Shown: positions 24,840 through 35,026 of the stretch, piece after piece
Layout of the letters: each line of letters starts with the position of its first letter
Position numbering within the stretch: the stretch's first letter is position 1
Source of the DNA: Cladophialophora immunda
Taxonomy: Eukaryota; Ascomycota; Eurotiomycetes; Chaetothyriales; Herpotrichiellaceae
Length of the DNA stretch: 64,000 bases
Assembly: GCF_000835495.1 (NCBI RefSeq)
Contig: NW_015622541.1
Span: forward strand, 496,001-560,000
Reading direction: 5' to 3'
Notes under the pieces: generated by a model
Told to the model about the DNA's origin: nothing
The model's input: only the letters and a program-made list of their open reading frames with translations
Database searches by the model: none
Program-made: the position numbers and the translations under genes

Positions 24840-26380
24840 TTATTGCCTTACGGTCATCCGCTGCTGCTGCTGCTGCCGCTGCTGCGGCTTCTTCTTCTTG
24901 GACTTCGAGGCTACGACCACAGGCGTCTTCCCATAGCCTCCCTCGTCTACAGCGAGATGGGTGCCGCAGGTCAGGCAGTCGCCGTTCTCGGGCGGCTCAC
25001 AGAAGATGCTCAGGCAGATGGAGCAGACGAAGCCGACGGAGACGACGTTGCGGTGGCAGAAGCAGGCGGCGCGGAAGTCGACGTCGATGCGGGTGGGGAG
25101 GATCAAGTGTGCGGAGCGGGTCAGGGGGCTGGACAGGAAGCTGGTCAGCAGGTAGGTCAGGAGGGACTGGGACGCCGTCTTGGCCGGGCTGGACGAGTTG
25201 GGGGAGCTGGAGGAGGTGAGATGGGCGGGGATGAAGATGCCGTGGGTCGCGTCGGCGGCTTGTTGGAGGAAGACGGTCGAGTTTGAGTGCGCGTGGGAGC
25301 GGGTCGAGGTCGTCTTGGACGAGGATGGGTCGGTGGTAGAAGAAGTCGTTGTGGCGGTGGAGGGCATGGAGGAGCGGGACGAGGTGGGGAGAGGAAGTTG
25401 CAATATATCAATGGGGATGGAGAGCCGCTGGCAGGCGAATATGGCGTTCATGATGGGTATGTATTGGTGAGCCAGGTCGGTCGAGGGGGATGCTGAGATG
25501 AGGAGAATGCGTGATTGAAGGGACTGAGTTGCCCCTTCTCCGGCCACCGCGGCCGTCGGGTCTCTGACACTACCACTGCTGGCATTTGTCGATCCGACCA
25601 GAGATTCGGTGAGCAGGATGGACTCCCGGTTGATGTAGGAGAGCGCCAGGGTGAGGGCCCCCGCGATCATGGTTGATGAACTGCTGGCGACGGCATCTGG
25701 AGAGGTGCCGGAAAGCAGCGAGGTCAGATTGCGAAGGACCTCCTCCTCGACGAGGCGGAAGGGCCGGTATTTGCTGCCGGTGTTCGCGGAGGATTTGACA
25801 GGAGCATCCCCCGTCGGCCCGTTAAGTTTCAGCCTTTTGGTGGAGTCGGAGAGGTTGTCGCCTCGAGATGGATCTTGAGGGTGTCGCTTTGCTCGAGCCG
25901 AGGCGGAGCGAGGAAGTTTTTGTTCGGTCGGACTTGGATAGAGCCATGTGGCTTTGTCGCAATGAGAGGCGATGACGGCAACCTTGTTGGTATAGTTTGC
26001 GGCCAGGTGGGCGTTGATGAAGACAAGAAGATTGGCGACGGCGCTGGACAGAGGGAGGGTGGAGGAGAGTAGTGACCATGCTGCTGGGTTGGTGTCGAGG
26101 ATGACGGCGAGGAGCGAGGGGGATTGTTCTGTTGCTGTTGTGGGTAAAGGGGGGGGGGATGTCAGTCCACGGCAGCCTTGTGAGTATCGTTGAAGATGGA
26201 CGGAGGCTTGGGGGGGTGAATTTGAGCGCGGTGATTGGACGGAAGCGGGCAGCTTTGTCCGTTGGCCGCTACGCAGGCAGGCAGCGGAGTGGCGGGTAAA
26301 AGATTGCGAGATGAGGAATAGCCTTGGGACTTACAGTAGGATGGTTTGTCAAAGTGCTCGGATGCATCCACCGCATTCAT
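24840..26380 (-). CDS. TFB4: TFIIH core subunit Tfb4 (p34)
   Basis: Exon 1 is 26380-26335 and exon 2 is 26134-24840, with a 200-nt intron whose polypyrimidine tract includes ten C on the coding strand. The total is 1341 nt and 446 residues. The N-terminal von Willebrand A-like domain begins SLLAVILDTNPAAW and includes LLVFINAHLAANYTNKVAVIAS, AGALTLALSYINR and SRILLISASPS. The C-terminal zinc finger has CxxC pairs in FVCSICLSIFC and GDCLTCGTHL. It binds the Ssl1/p44 subunit in the TFIIH core, acting in transcription initiation and nucleotide-excision repair. Low-complexity Ser/Thr inserts interrupt the domain, and the tail is Lys-rich then Gln-rich. It is divergent from the UNC-45 gene. Confidence 0.93.
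24859..24889. repeat. Trinucleotide-rich tract in TFB4 coding region
   Basis: A run of CTG/CCG-like triplets encodes the poly-Gln stretch near the Tfb4 C-terminus on the minus strand. Confidence 0.6.
26149..26158. repeat. G10 homopolymer in TFB4 intron 1
   Basis: Ten G on the plus strand form a C10 tract just before the 3' splice site of TFB4 intron 1. It is likely to vary in length between isolates. Confidence 0.8.
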
Positions 26381-27959
26381 GATGGGGTGATGAAGACGAC
26401 GGCGGCGGCGGCGACGACGGGAGCAGTTATTAGAAATCAGGAGGGGGGATATTTGTGGGATTGTGCGAGGTGAGAAGTGAGATGGTTGAGCGAGGGAGGG
26501 AGAGAGGGAGTGAGTGAGTGAGTGACTGGGTTTGAGTTGCGTGGCGTGGCGTTGAGATGAGGATGGACCGAGACTGGGGAGTTGCTGAGTTGATGAGATG
26601 CCCGTTTGGATCGGATGGTTGAGCGTGTCCAACACCACAAGGCCCACGGTCAGACAAGCACAAGCACAAGCCCCTGGGCACAGGCGGCCTTGTCCCCTTC
26701 TAGGCGCCGTGGTGAGCGAGCGGGTGTCAGAGATAGGCGTGAGGTTAGGCTCACTAGGCAGAGGGTTAGTGAGTGGCTAGGAGGCACCCACCGATAAAGC
26801 AGCCCCTACTTGGTAAGATAGGCCACCTCCGATGCACCTACAGGAGGTGCTGGACCACAACGTGAGAGAAGGGCTGGATGCTGGATGCTGGATGCTGGAT
26901 GCCGGGTCACTCTCACTCACTCGTCTCTCACTTTCCTCTCCCTATCCTCCCTTCGCCGTCACTTTTGGCCGACCCCAAGTCAATGCTGCTGAATACAATG
27001 TAGATACAGGCACAAGATGGAGTCGTTGTGAACTCGCCCTCCAGCAGCTTCACATGTTAATTTCCGCCTGGCGTTCGCGTTGCCATTTTTACTCTCGCGC
27101 TCGCCCCCCTTGGGACGCAGACTTTCGACTCTCCAATGTTTTGACTCATTATTTGTCCGCCAAACACACCCCCATTTGGCTGCCACTCGGTCCTCTCGGC
27201 CCTTTCTGAAAAACCACCTCTGATTCCTCCGTCCTCGTCCTCGTATCTGTGTCTGCATGTGCATGTCCCTTTTCCCTCCTCTCGCAATCGTCGCTGCTAT
27301 CATCACACACCAACGGGGAAAGAAAAAACTTTTCATTCCTGTCCCCAGCAGTAGCCTGTTGCACCATTTTTTTTTCTGCATCCCACGTGGCCCATACTAC
27401 TTGGTCTGCTCCTACATCGGCTCATCCATCTCAGAGGCACACAGAAGCAAATTCCATTCGCTATTCCGCCAACATCCCCTCCAATAATTGCGACAATCCC
27501 TGGATCCATTTGGCCAATCTACAAAACACCAGCCTTGCGCTTTTGCTTCACTTTCTGCGATTTCGACAGACGCAACGCCCTGATCACCCACGAAATTGCA
27601 ACGACCACCACACACAGCGCACTCGCATCTCCATCAGCTGACCCCTTCACCCCGTCAACCAAACGCACATCTCGCAGATTTGTTTCTCCTCGCTTCTTCG
27701 CCGCCTCGCTCGCAGGTCAAGAGACCGCCCATCCTCCCGCCTGCCGCCCGCCTCCCGTTTCCCGGCTTCCGTCCAAATCCTCTGCTCGCTCTTCACGCCT
27801 TTATAAATCATGTTCTCGGCCTCTTGATCTCACGTCACTCTTCCCTTCAAGAACTCGACCACCCCAGTCCTCCGAGTTCTTCGTCCTCGTCTCTCTCCCT
27901 CTCGCTTTGTCATTCTCCGCTCTCAGGGCGTGTCGCTCCACCCTTGCCTCGTTGGTCCG
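26381..27959. promoter_or_regulatory. Divergent TFB4 / UNC-45 intergenic region
   Basis: About 1.6 kb between two start codons. It includes a GAGT-rich repeat near 26505-26525, (CTGGATG)4 at 26874-26901 and a pyrimidine-rich leader over about 27620-27950 before the UNC-45 ATG. No gene is supported. Confidence 0.45.
26874..26901. repeat. (CTGGATG)4 tandem repeat
   Basis: Four perfect 7-bp units lie in the TFB4/UNC-45 intergenic region. Confidence 0.85.
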
Positions 27960-30578
27960 ATGTCTTCCATGTCGACCGTCCAGCGCATGAACCGAAAATT
28001 ATCCGAAGAACGCGATGCTGAACGCGCCTCCCAGTTGGCCAAGGAAGCCGTTGAACTTTCCAACGCCGGTGACAAAGTGGTATGTGTCTGACAGGCTAAA
28101 CTTTTTGCTTTCGAGTTAGATCGCTCACAACTCCTCTAGCAAGCGTCGAGAAAGCTGAGAGAAGCGGCTGCTCTGGGTCATGCCAACCCAGATGTCCAGG
28201 CCGCCTTTTTCGCCATCCATCATGATGACCAGCTCAATTCACCGCTTTTGGATTTTGTCAGGAGGTATGCCCTCTACCACGATAACTCGGCCGGCGATGA
28301 AGCCATCAAGTACCTGAAGAGCTCCGAGGCGTCGAATGCTGCTCCTGTGGCCCTCGAATGCTTGCAGATCATCCTCGAATGCCGCCAGTCTACCATGTCC
28401 GGTGCCCAAGACTTCATCATCGCCGAACTGGCCAAGCGGAGCCCCGCGGTTCGAAAGTATTTGGCTACTGAGCTCCAGGCTTCGACGACCGCCTTCTTTG
28501 ACAATGTCTACGAAAGGGGTGATGACGCCGCCAATTGCCTTCGCTCTGTCGTGCTCGATGATACATTATGGCCGACCGAGGACGTCCGACTGCGCGTGGA
28601 GGATGATCTTTTCCAGCTCTTCCTCGCCAAGTTGATGGAAACGGGACACGATCATGACGGTCGAGCTCTCAAAGGCATCGCCCTGTTGTTGATCGCCGAC
28701 ACCCAGCGGCTCCATACGTTCATCGACGAGGATGCATTCGAAGCCCTCATGGGCTCCCTCGATTTGAGACTACCCCCGGATGTCCGAGGTCAGGCCACCC
28801 TCGTCCTGTCCAAGTTCTTTGAAGTGGCAGAACCCACCGGTCAAGAATATCTCTCCAAGTACATCACGAACCACGTTCAACGGAAAAAGGGTGATGATCT
28901 CGTCCTGGCCTTTTCGGCCGGAGCAAGTCTCTTTCCCGTCATTCCGACTGTCGTGGCTCCGCTCTTCTTGGTGGACGGATTTCTTAGCTCGATCATGCCG
29001 CTCCTCGATAGAAAGTTCAGCAGTCCTCTCGTCCACGACGCCTTCCTCTTTCTGCTCAACGCCGCTTGCATCGACGGCGCCTGTCGGACCGCGATCGCAC
29101 AGTATTGTGCACCTTGGCTCGCGGATAAAGTGAGCAACGGAACCGGCAAGCAACCATCGGTGGCCGCCACCGTGTTGGCCAAATTGAGAACCTCAGGGGT
29201 CAAGATTGGAGATCAGAGAGCCAACAAGGCAGATGATGATGTTAGTGAACTCGTTGATCTTTTCAAGAAATCCCTCACCGTTGTTGAAGAAGGCAAGAAC
29301 GTTTCTGACTCGATTGAAGGCCTTGCGTATACATCTTTAAAGCCCGAGGTCAAGGAATCGCTCGCCAAAGACCGCAAGTTCCTCAAATCTCTCCTTGAAG
29401 TCCTCAACGAGAACCACACCACTCCCGAAGTCGTGGTGGGCGGATTAAGTATCATCTCGAATCTCACACAATATGCGCCAAATCTGTCGGAAGAACAGAA
29501 AAGGATATCGCAGCTGAAAGCATATGCGAATGCTACGAAACCTGCCGAACCGAACCCTCTGGAGGATGACGAGCATGTCCGGGCACGTTGCACAGCCGTG
29601 GTTGAGGCCGGAATCGTGGCCTCACTCATCAAACTAAACAAGGGCAGGTCTCCGGCCACAGCACAGCTAAGCGATAAAATCCTCTTGTCGCTGTCCAAGA
29701 ATTCAAAAGATAGGGGGAAGATTGCTCAACAGGGCGCCGTCAAGCTTTTGGTTTCTCATGCACAAAGAAGTCTACAATCATCCGAGAACAACGTTCAATC
29801 CAGCTCCGACGCCGCGCACGCTCTTGCGCGTATCCTGATCTCCTTGAATCCAGCGCATGTCTTCCCGGCAGGCTCGACACCCGACATTACTGACGCTGTT
29901 CCACCTCTAGTGGCGTTGCTGAAGTCCCCGGGCGGAGCGGGTCTTAATGACCAGCCGCGAGATCTCCTACCGGTCTTCGAAAGCCTCCTTGCCTTGACCA
30001 ACCTTGCTTCGGCCCCTACCTCGAACGCTGCATCTTTCATCATAAAATCCGCCTGGGACGACATCGAAGAATTTCTCCTGGGAAACAATGAGCTTGTCCG
30101 CCGGGCGGCATGCGAATTGATATGCAATTTAACGGTTGTTCCCGCTGGAATCGAGAAATTTGCCGACGGCTCGAAACGTGCAGCACAACGATTACGCATC
30201 CTTGTTGCGATGGCCGACGTCGAAGATTTACCCACGAGACGCGCTGCGGGTGGAGCTCTGGCAATGCTCACGGAACAGTACGTCAACATCGTATCGCCAA
30301 TGCTTGAGTTCAAACGGACGCCAGAGATTCTTCTGGAGCTATGTCTCGATGAAGATCCGGGCGTGGTGCATAGAGGCCTAGTCGTCGTAAGGAACATGCT
30401 GTGTTGCGATGAAGCCGACCAGGACAACAAGCCATTGGCATTAAAGGTGAAGGAGGCGTTCAAGAAAGAAGGCGCTGTGGAGAAAGTGAAGACTTCGCTG
30501 AAGCAGACCAAGGATCCGGAACTGCTGACCATTGGCGTACAAGCCCTGAAAGTCCTGGTGGACGACCGAACGAAGTGA
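27960..30578 (+). CDS. SHE4: UNC-45/Cro1/She4-type myosin chaperone
   Basis: Exon 1 is 27960-28079 and exon 2 is 28140-30578, with a 60-nt intron (donor GTATGT, acceptor CTCTAG). The product is 852 residues. It is an all-helical, armadillo-like protein matching the UNC-45/Cro1/She4 central and C-terminal regions: long runs of Leu-rich helices, the VGGLSIISNLTQYAPNLSEEQKR segment near the middle, and the C-terminal PTRRAAGGALAMLTE and VVHRGLVVVRNML helices. The first 40 residues are a short helical region rather than a full TPR domain, as in fungal members. These proteins bind myosin motor domains and help them fold, which supports endocytosis, polarised growth and contractile-ring function. 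The start is the first ATG of two close ones (MSSMSTVQ). Confidence 0.9.
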
Positions 30579-31329
30579 ACAACAAGGAGGACACTTTCGC
30601 GCAATAGTCCTACCGGGCTGAAGGGCCGCTTCTTCTTACGGTCCTTCGCCGTGGTCTACCCAGAGCATGCGGACTTATCACCGCACTTTCGGCCCTGCAG
30701 AGCACATGGACGGGGCTTGACTACTCGACAATATCCGGTCTTCAAGCTCGAGTACACGACTGGCCAGAGAACCGGCTTCTATCAGGAGGATCAAGTTGGC
30801 CGCACCCGCCAATCCCCGTTAGTCGCCATTCCAAGGACAACACATACATAATAACGATATCTTCAAGCTATTTGGCTAGCGGAGTTTGGATTATACGGCC
30901 TCACAATCGGCCCTGGGGCGGAGGGAGCAGCGGAGAGCTCCCGGCGTTTTTTTGTTTTGGTGTACATGGCCGGCGCGGAGTTCCGACGAAAGGATTCCTA
31001 GAGGGTGGTCGTTTTCCTGAGCATGGGGGTTTTCCGCCGTGTTTCTTTTCTTAGTCTCGACAATCGTCGAGGATGGTCCAAGTTGAGAGTGATCACACCT
31101 GGAGGGGGTATCGCCGCCTACGTACGCACTCCCATTTGGTACTATTGTGTTGCTCCTACCTGCCATGGGCCATTGTTTCTCGCCGGGGCTTGCTGTATCA
31201 TGCGTCTGGAACAGGCAGGGGACTACTAGTTTAACACCATGCGTGGCCAGCATCTGCAGTTTCGGGCGCATGCTCGCGAGGTACCCTGCTGAAAGCCCGA
31301 TATCAATTAAGACCAATATCAGTATCAAC

Positions 31330-31346
31330 ATCGATATCGATATCGA
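31330..31346. repeat. ATCGAT-type short repeat
   Basis: An alternating ATCGAT/ATATCG run sits in a longer stretch rich in ATATC motifs. Confidence 0.65.
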
Positions 31347-31733
31347 CACCCCATTTCCTCACTTGATACCGCTACCATCTTCCACCGACGATTATGATCA
31401 TGTCGAGGACAACATCTGGGACGATGGATCTGCACATTTTCCAAAGATGCGTTCGTTGTATATGCATTCCATTCGTTCAATGATTTTTGCATATATGTTG
31501 CTTTATTGGATTTCCCCCTGTATTACATAGTAAGGTACGGTACACACCTTTCTGGGTCAAGGGCACAGTAACGTATCGGGCCACAGAGTATACGTCCATC
31601 CAAGTGCCCTGTTTGCGCGGTGCTTGATCCTGTTTGCGCTCTCTCAAGAGGTCCTGCATGTACATGTGCATGTGCTGGAAGGATCCATGATGCTACTTCT
31701 TCCTTCTGTTCTTCCCTCCCAGGAGTGATTTGC

Positions 31734-31751
31734 ATATATATATATATATAT
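31734..31751. repeat. (AT)9 microsatellite
   Basis: Nine AT units lie in the convergent spacer. Confidence 0.85.
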
Positions 31752-32188
31752 CCCTCCCTGTTCTGGACACCTTTTCGAGGATCTCGTCCTCTCTTCCTGG
31801 CTAGATGTCATGTTGTGTCGTACAAGCCAACCCCGTTTCTTGCTACTCCACAGATTCACCACGAGTGTCGAGATGAAAGGGGAACTGGCAGAGCGACAAC
31901 GGCCGATGAGTGTTTGGCCACGACATCACCTAGAAGATGGTCGAGCCAACGTGGAAAGCCCAACCATGTACTTAGATATAGGGCTGACCACTTCTGGGTG
32001 TGGCCTGATGTCAGTTGTGCCGTGGTGTCGCGAGGACATTTGAGCCAGATCCAGGTGGTCTGTTAGACTTGGTGCAAAGCAGCTTATCAGCTTCATCTGT
32101 GGCGTCGAGCATTTATGACGACTGATGCCCTGCGGCAACTTCGAGTCGGCGAACTCGTGATCGGAGCGGGGAGACTTTAGACTTCTCA

Positions 32189-34675
32189 TCAACGCATCGA
32201 AGATGAGTTTGCAGCCGGTTGCATCTTGACCTGAACCCTTTTAAACGTCCTCGGTCTGACATCCTTGTCAAAACTTTTCGAGTACGTCTGAATTTTGACC
32301 TCTCCGGAAGCCGTCAGAATGGGTCCAACCTTGGAACGGTGTCTCCGAGTGTTAGTGGTTTCGACTGCTTTGGTTGGAATTCTGGTTTCCGGCGTGTTTT
32401 GTACTTTGATCGATGCTCGTTTTGGCTCGGATGGTGTCGACACTTCCTCCTCTGTCCCTATCCTGTGCCGTTCACTCTCTTCATCCTTTTCCTCCGGCGA
32501 CAGCTCCGTGGCAATTGAGGTGTTCTGTTTCGGCTGCTGTTGTCGTTGTTGCATCAATTGTTCGGCAACAGCCTTCAGAGCTGACATCTCCGCTCGCATG
32601 TGTGCGCGTTCTTCTTCGTAAAGTTCATTCAGCTTCTGAAGTTTTTCATAACCTTCTTTCGATTCTCGTAGCTCCTCTGCCAAGGCGGAAGTGCTTTTGA
32701 TCCATCTTTGTGCCCTTTGGGCTGATTCTTCTTGATAAGACTTCTGTCGGAGTTCAGCAAGGTCCAGTTTCGTTTTCAATTGTAGAATAGTGGCTTCCTG
32801 CTGGGTAAACTTGCTTTGCAATCTGTCCAGCTCAGCCGAGGAATATTCGCCGCCACTAGTCGCGGGGGAGCCCGGTGTCGGTCTTCGCACAGCATAACGA
32901 AGATTTGGGCTCTGCGCCGTAGGTGCCATCAGAACCAGCTCGCTTTCCATGTTCTCTTGGGAGCTCTGAGCATTTTGAGGCTTTCCGGAAAGCTCCTCCA
33001 TTAAGGATCTGCATGCCAATTGAAATGACCTTGCCTTTTCCTGCGCGGGGCACTCTTCGACGTTGTCCGGTAGAGGGAGCGATTCCCACTCTAGCAGAAT
33101 ACTTCGAGTCCGTGGGTGAAATGTCCTGCGATCATTCTGAGTTTTATCAACAAGTGGCGGCCCAATACCTGCATCAACTGCGGCATCGAGGATTGTGGTA
33201 TATTCTGCAAGTTTGCGGCAGCGCACACACAGATCCAGCATACGGTATATCACGCGTGCTAATCGATCAATCGACTGATTCGCAATTGACAATGCATGAT
33301 TCACAGACCGCTGTAACCATTTTTTACCCTCCTCCCAGTTCCCGTGCTGAGAGTAGTAGGCTAGGAAGCTTCGGAACAGGTCATCTTTCCACATGCTCCC
33401 ATAGTCGGCTTCACGGAGGAGCGTCAACCAAGCTTCAGCCCGTGTCGGTTGCTCGCACCTCAGGGATGCATACACCAAAACCATGAGAAGGCGTGGATTC
33501 AGAGTCGTCGGGACAGGAAGGTCCATTCCATTGACGCGTGTCTTTTCCCACCTGTGAATCACGTTGAGTGGGTTATCTGCCTTGGCGATGAAATGCAGCA
33601 TATGATTTAGTGAGCGAGAGTCGCAGGCTCGGCCGATTTGCAGCAGCATATAAAAGATTGCAGGGTCCGAAAGTGGTAGCGTACTCCTCTTCAGGGCGGC
33701 AACGGCATGGTAGGCTAAGCTGTGGCTTCCGACTTTGGAAAGAGACCGAATGAGCATAACGTAAACCGAGACAGAGGGTACTTCATCCGTGTGAAGAACC
33801 GCTTTTCCATAACCGTCAATTAGCCCAGTCAGTGATATTCGCCCAGCATCGAACTCTGCCGTTAACTCTTTTATGGCTTGCTGAAGGCCGCCTCTAGCAG
33901 CTTGTGCTTGGATCCGAGGTGCCACATAGAAAAGGTCTTCGAGGTTTCCTAGAGAACGCATCTGCTTTCGTGTCAGAGCGAGCATCTCGGCCAAGCGATT
34001 GGTGTCCGAAAGGGGGCCAATATCCCCAGGAGTTTCAGCGGCTGCACCGTCTGCTGGGTCGTCCGATGGAACAATCGAGTAGAAGTGGTTGGGTCCGACG
34101 CGGAGATGCAGGAGCATCCTGAGAGCTAGTGTGATTGCGTTCAGGCGATGGTAACGCTTGAAGTTGGATAACTGTTCGGCGGAAAACTCGCGTGCAGAGA
34201 GAACTTGCCGTATCGGTATTTCATCGTCTTGTAATACGCCGTCTTCCTGGCCCAGGTCCGCCGGCCATATTGGCATCTCAATGTCGCCTGGGACTTCGTC
34301 CTCTTGCATCCGTGCTTGCACGGCTGTAGCATAATGTCTTCGCTGCTGAGATAGTCCAGACAAGGTTTTGCGGAGCTGGAGGGTGCTCCGGAGCTGCCGT
34401 TCCCGCTCCTTGAGTGAATCTATCTCATTGTCGATGGCAGCAAGTCTGTCATCCCAATCTTTCCGCTGCTTCGCCTTCCAACTAGTATCCACGAACAGTG
34501 CGGCCGCAAGGACAGGGGTCAAAAGGACGGTAAATGCGTCACCGAAGCCTGGCCGACGTCTAGGAGGGCGTGTGGTGGTCTTTCGCACAAGCGTAGAGCT
34601 GAGGGAGTCGGTCGACGAGAGGTAGTGAGAGCTTCTCAGTCTTGGTCGAGACGCTTGAGCCCATAAGCCTCTCAT
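32189..34675 (-). CDS. Mitochondrial membrane-anchored helical-repeat (PPR-like) protein
   Basis: One exon encodes 828 residues. The first ~45 residues are rich in Arg/Ser with no acidic residue until Asp 23, a likely mitochondrial presequence. A hydrophobic span at about 45-66 is followed by a short coiled coil (72-100). The middle (about 180-530) is made of paired helices reminiscent of pentatricopeptide repeats, for example VSVYVMLIRSLSKVGSHSLA and DPAIFYMLLQIGRACDSRSL. The C-terminal quarter has a long coiled coil (about 610-710) and a basic tail. I do not recognise a named orthologue. A role in mitochondrial RNA metabolism or translation at the inner membrane is an inference from the architecture. 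It shares a 351-bp promoter region with the glycosyltransferase-like gene. Confidence 0.8.
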   Translation of the reverse strand: MRGLWAQASRPRLRSSHYLSSTDSLSSTLVRKTTTRPPRRRPGFGDAFTVLLTPVLAAALFVDTSWKAKQRKDWDDRLAAIDNEIDSLKERERQLRSTLQLRKTLSGLSQQRRHYATAVQARMQEDEVPGDIEMPIWPADLGQEDGVLQDDEIPIRQVLSAREFSAEQLSNFKRYHRLNAITLALRMLLHLRVGPNHFYSIVPSDDPADGAAAETPGDIGPLSDTNRLAEMLALTRKQMRSLGNLEDLFYVAPRIQAQAARGGLQQAIKELTAEFDAGRISLTGLIDGYGKAVLHTDEVPSVSVYVMLIRSLSKVGSHSLAYHAVAALKRSTLPLSDPAIFYMLLQIGRACDSRSLNHMLHFIAKADNPLNVIHRWEKTRVNGMDLPVPTTLNPRLLMVLVYASLRCEQPTRAEAWLTLLREADYGSMWKDDLFRSFLAYYSQHGNWEEGKKWLQRSVNHALSIANQSIDRLARVIYRMLDLCVRCRKLAEYTTILDAAVDAGIGPPLVDKTQNDRRTFHPRTRSILLEWESLPLPDNVEECPAQEKARSFQLACRSLMEELSGKPQNAQSSQENMESELVLMAPTAQSPNLRYAVRRPTPGSPATSGGEYSSAELDRLQSKFTQQEATILQLKTKLDLAELRQKSYQEESAQRAQRWIKSTSALAEELRESKEGYEKLQKLNELYEEERAHMRAEMSALKAVAEQLMQQRQQQPKQNTSIATELSPEEKDEESERHRIGTEEEVSTPSEPKRASIKVQNTPETRIPTKAVETTNTRRHRSKVGPILTASGEVKIQTYSKSFDKDVRPRTFKRVQVKMQPAANSSSMR

Positions 34676-35026
34676 TGCCTCGGTTGAGGCTTCTCCAAAG
34701 TTGTCGCCAGAAGTTGGTTCTCGACGGGTGAGAAAAATCGGGTTGTATGTTCAGATGGAAGTGGGCTGATCGCAGTGAAGTTCAAGTACCCTAGCGAGGC
34801 TAGAAAGAGCTGCATTGGAGCTTGGAAATTATTTTGTCTGACAGAGAAGGCCTCCAAGGGCAGCGGCGCTGTCGGATATTATACTTGACTACGGCGGTCA
34901 GACAAATGTTTTCTCCGACGCCCTCTTGCCGGTTCGTGTTCCTGCGTGTCCTGGTCGCGCATTCAATTTCACAAAGACACAATTTGCATCGATGTGAAAC
35001 CGACCCTTCTCTGCGGCTAGGCTTGG
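34676..35026. promoter_or_regulatory. Short divergent promoter region
   Basis: There are 351 bp between the start codons of the mitochondrial protein and the glycosyltransferase-like protein. No specific site stands out. Confidence 0.45.

Larger units (their letters stand above)
30579..32188. other. Long convergent spacer UNC-45 / mitochondrial protein
   Basis: About 1.6 kb between two gene 3' ends, longer than needed for 3' untranslated regions. It holds an ATCGAT-type repeat (31330-31346) and (AT)9 (31734-31751). Open frames at 31147-31530 and 31620-32066 lack recognisable protein features. A non-coding RNA cannot be excluded. Confidence 0.4.

Noticed and set aside
31620..32066. 148-codon frame in the convergent spacer
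   Set aside because: It starts at a TTG-type position and has biased low-information composition and no family resemblance.
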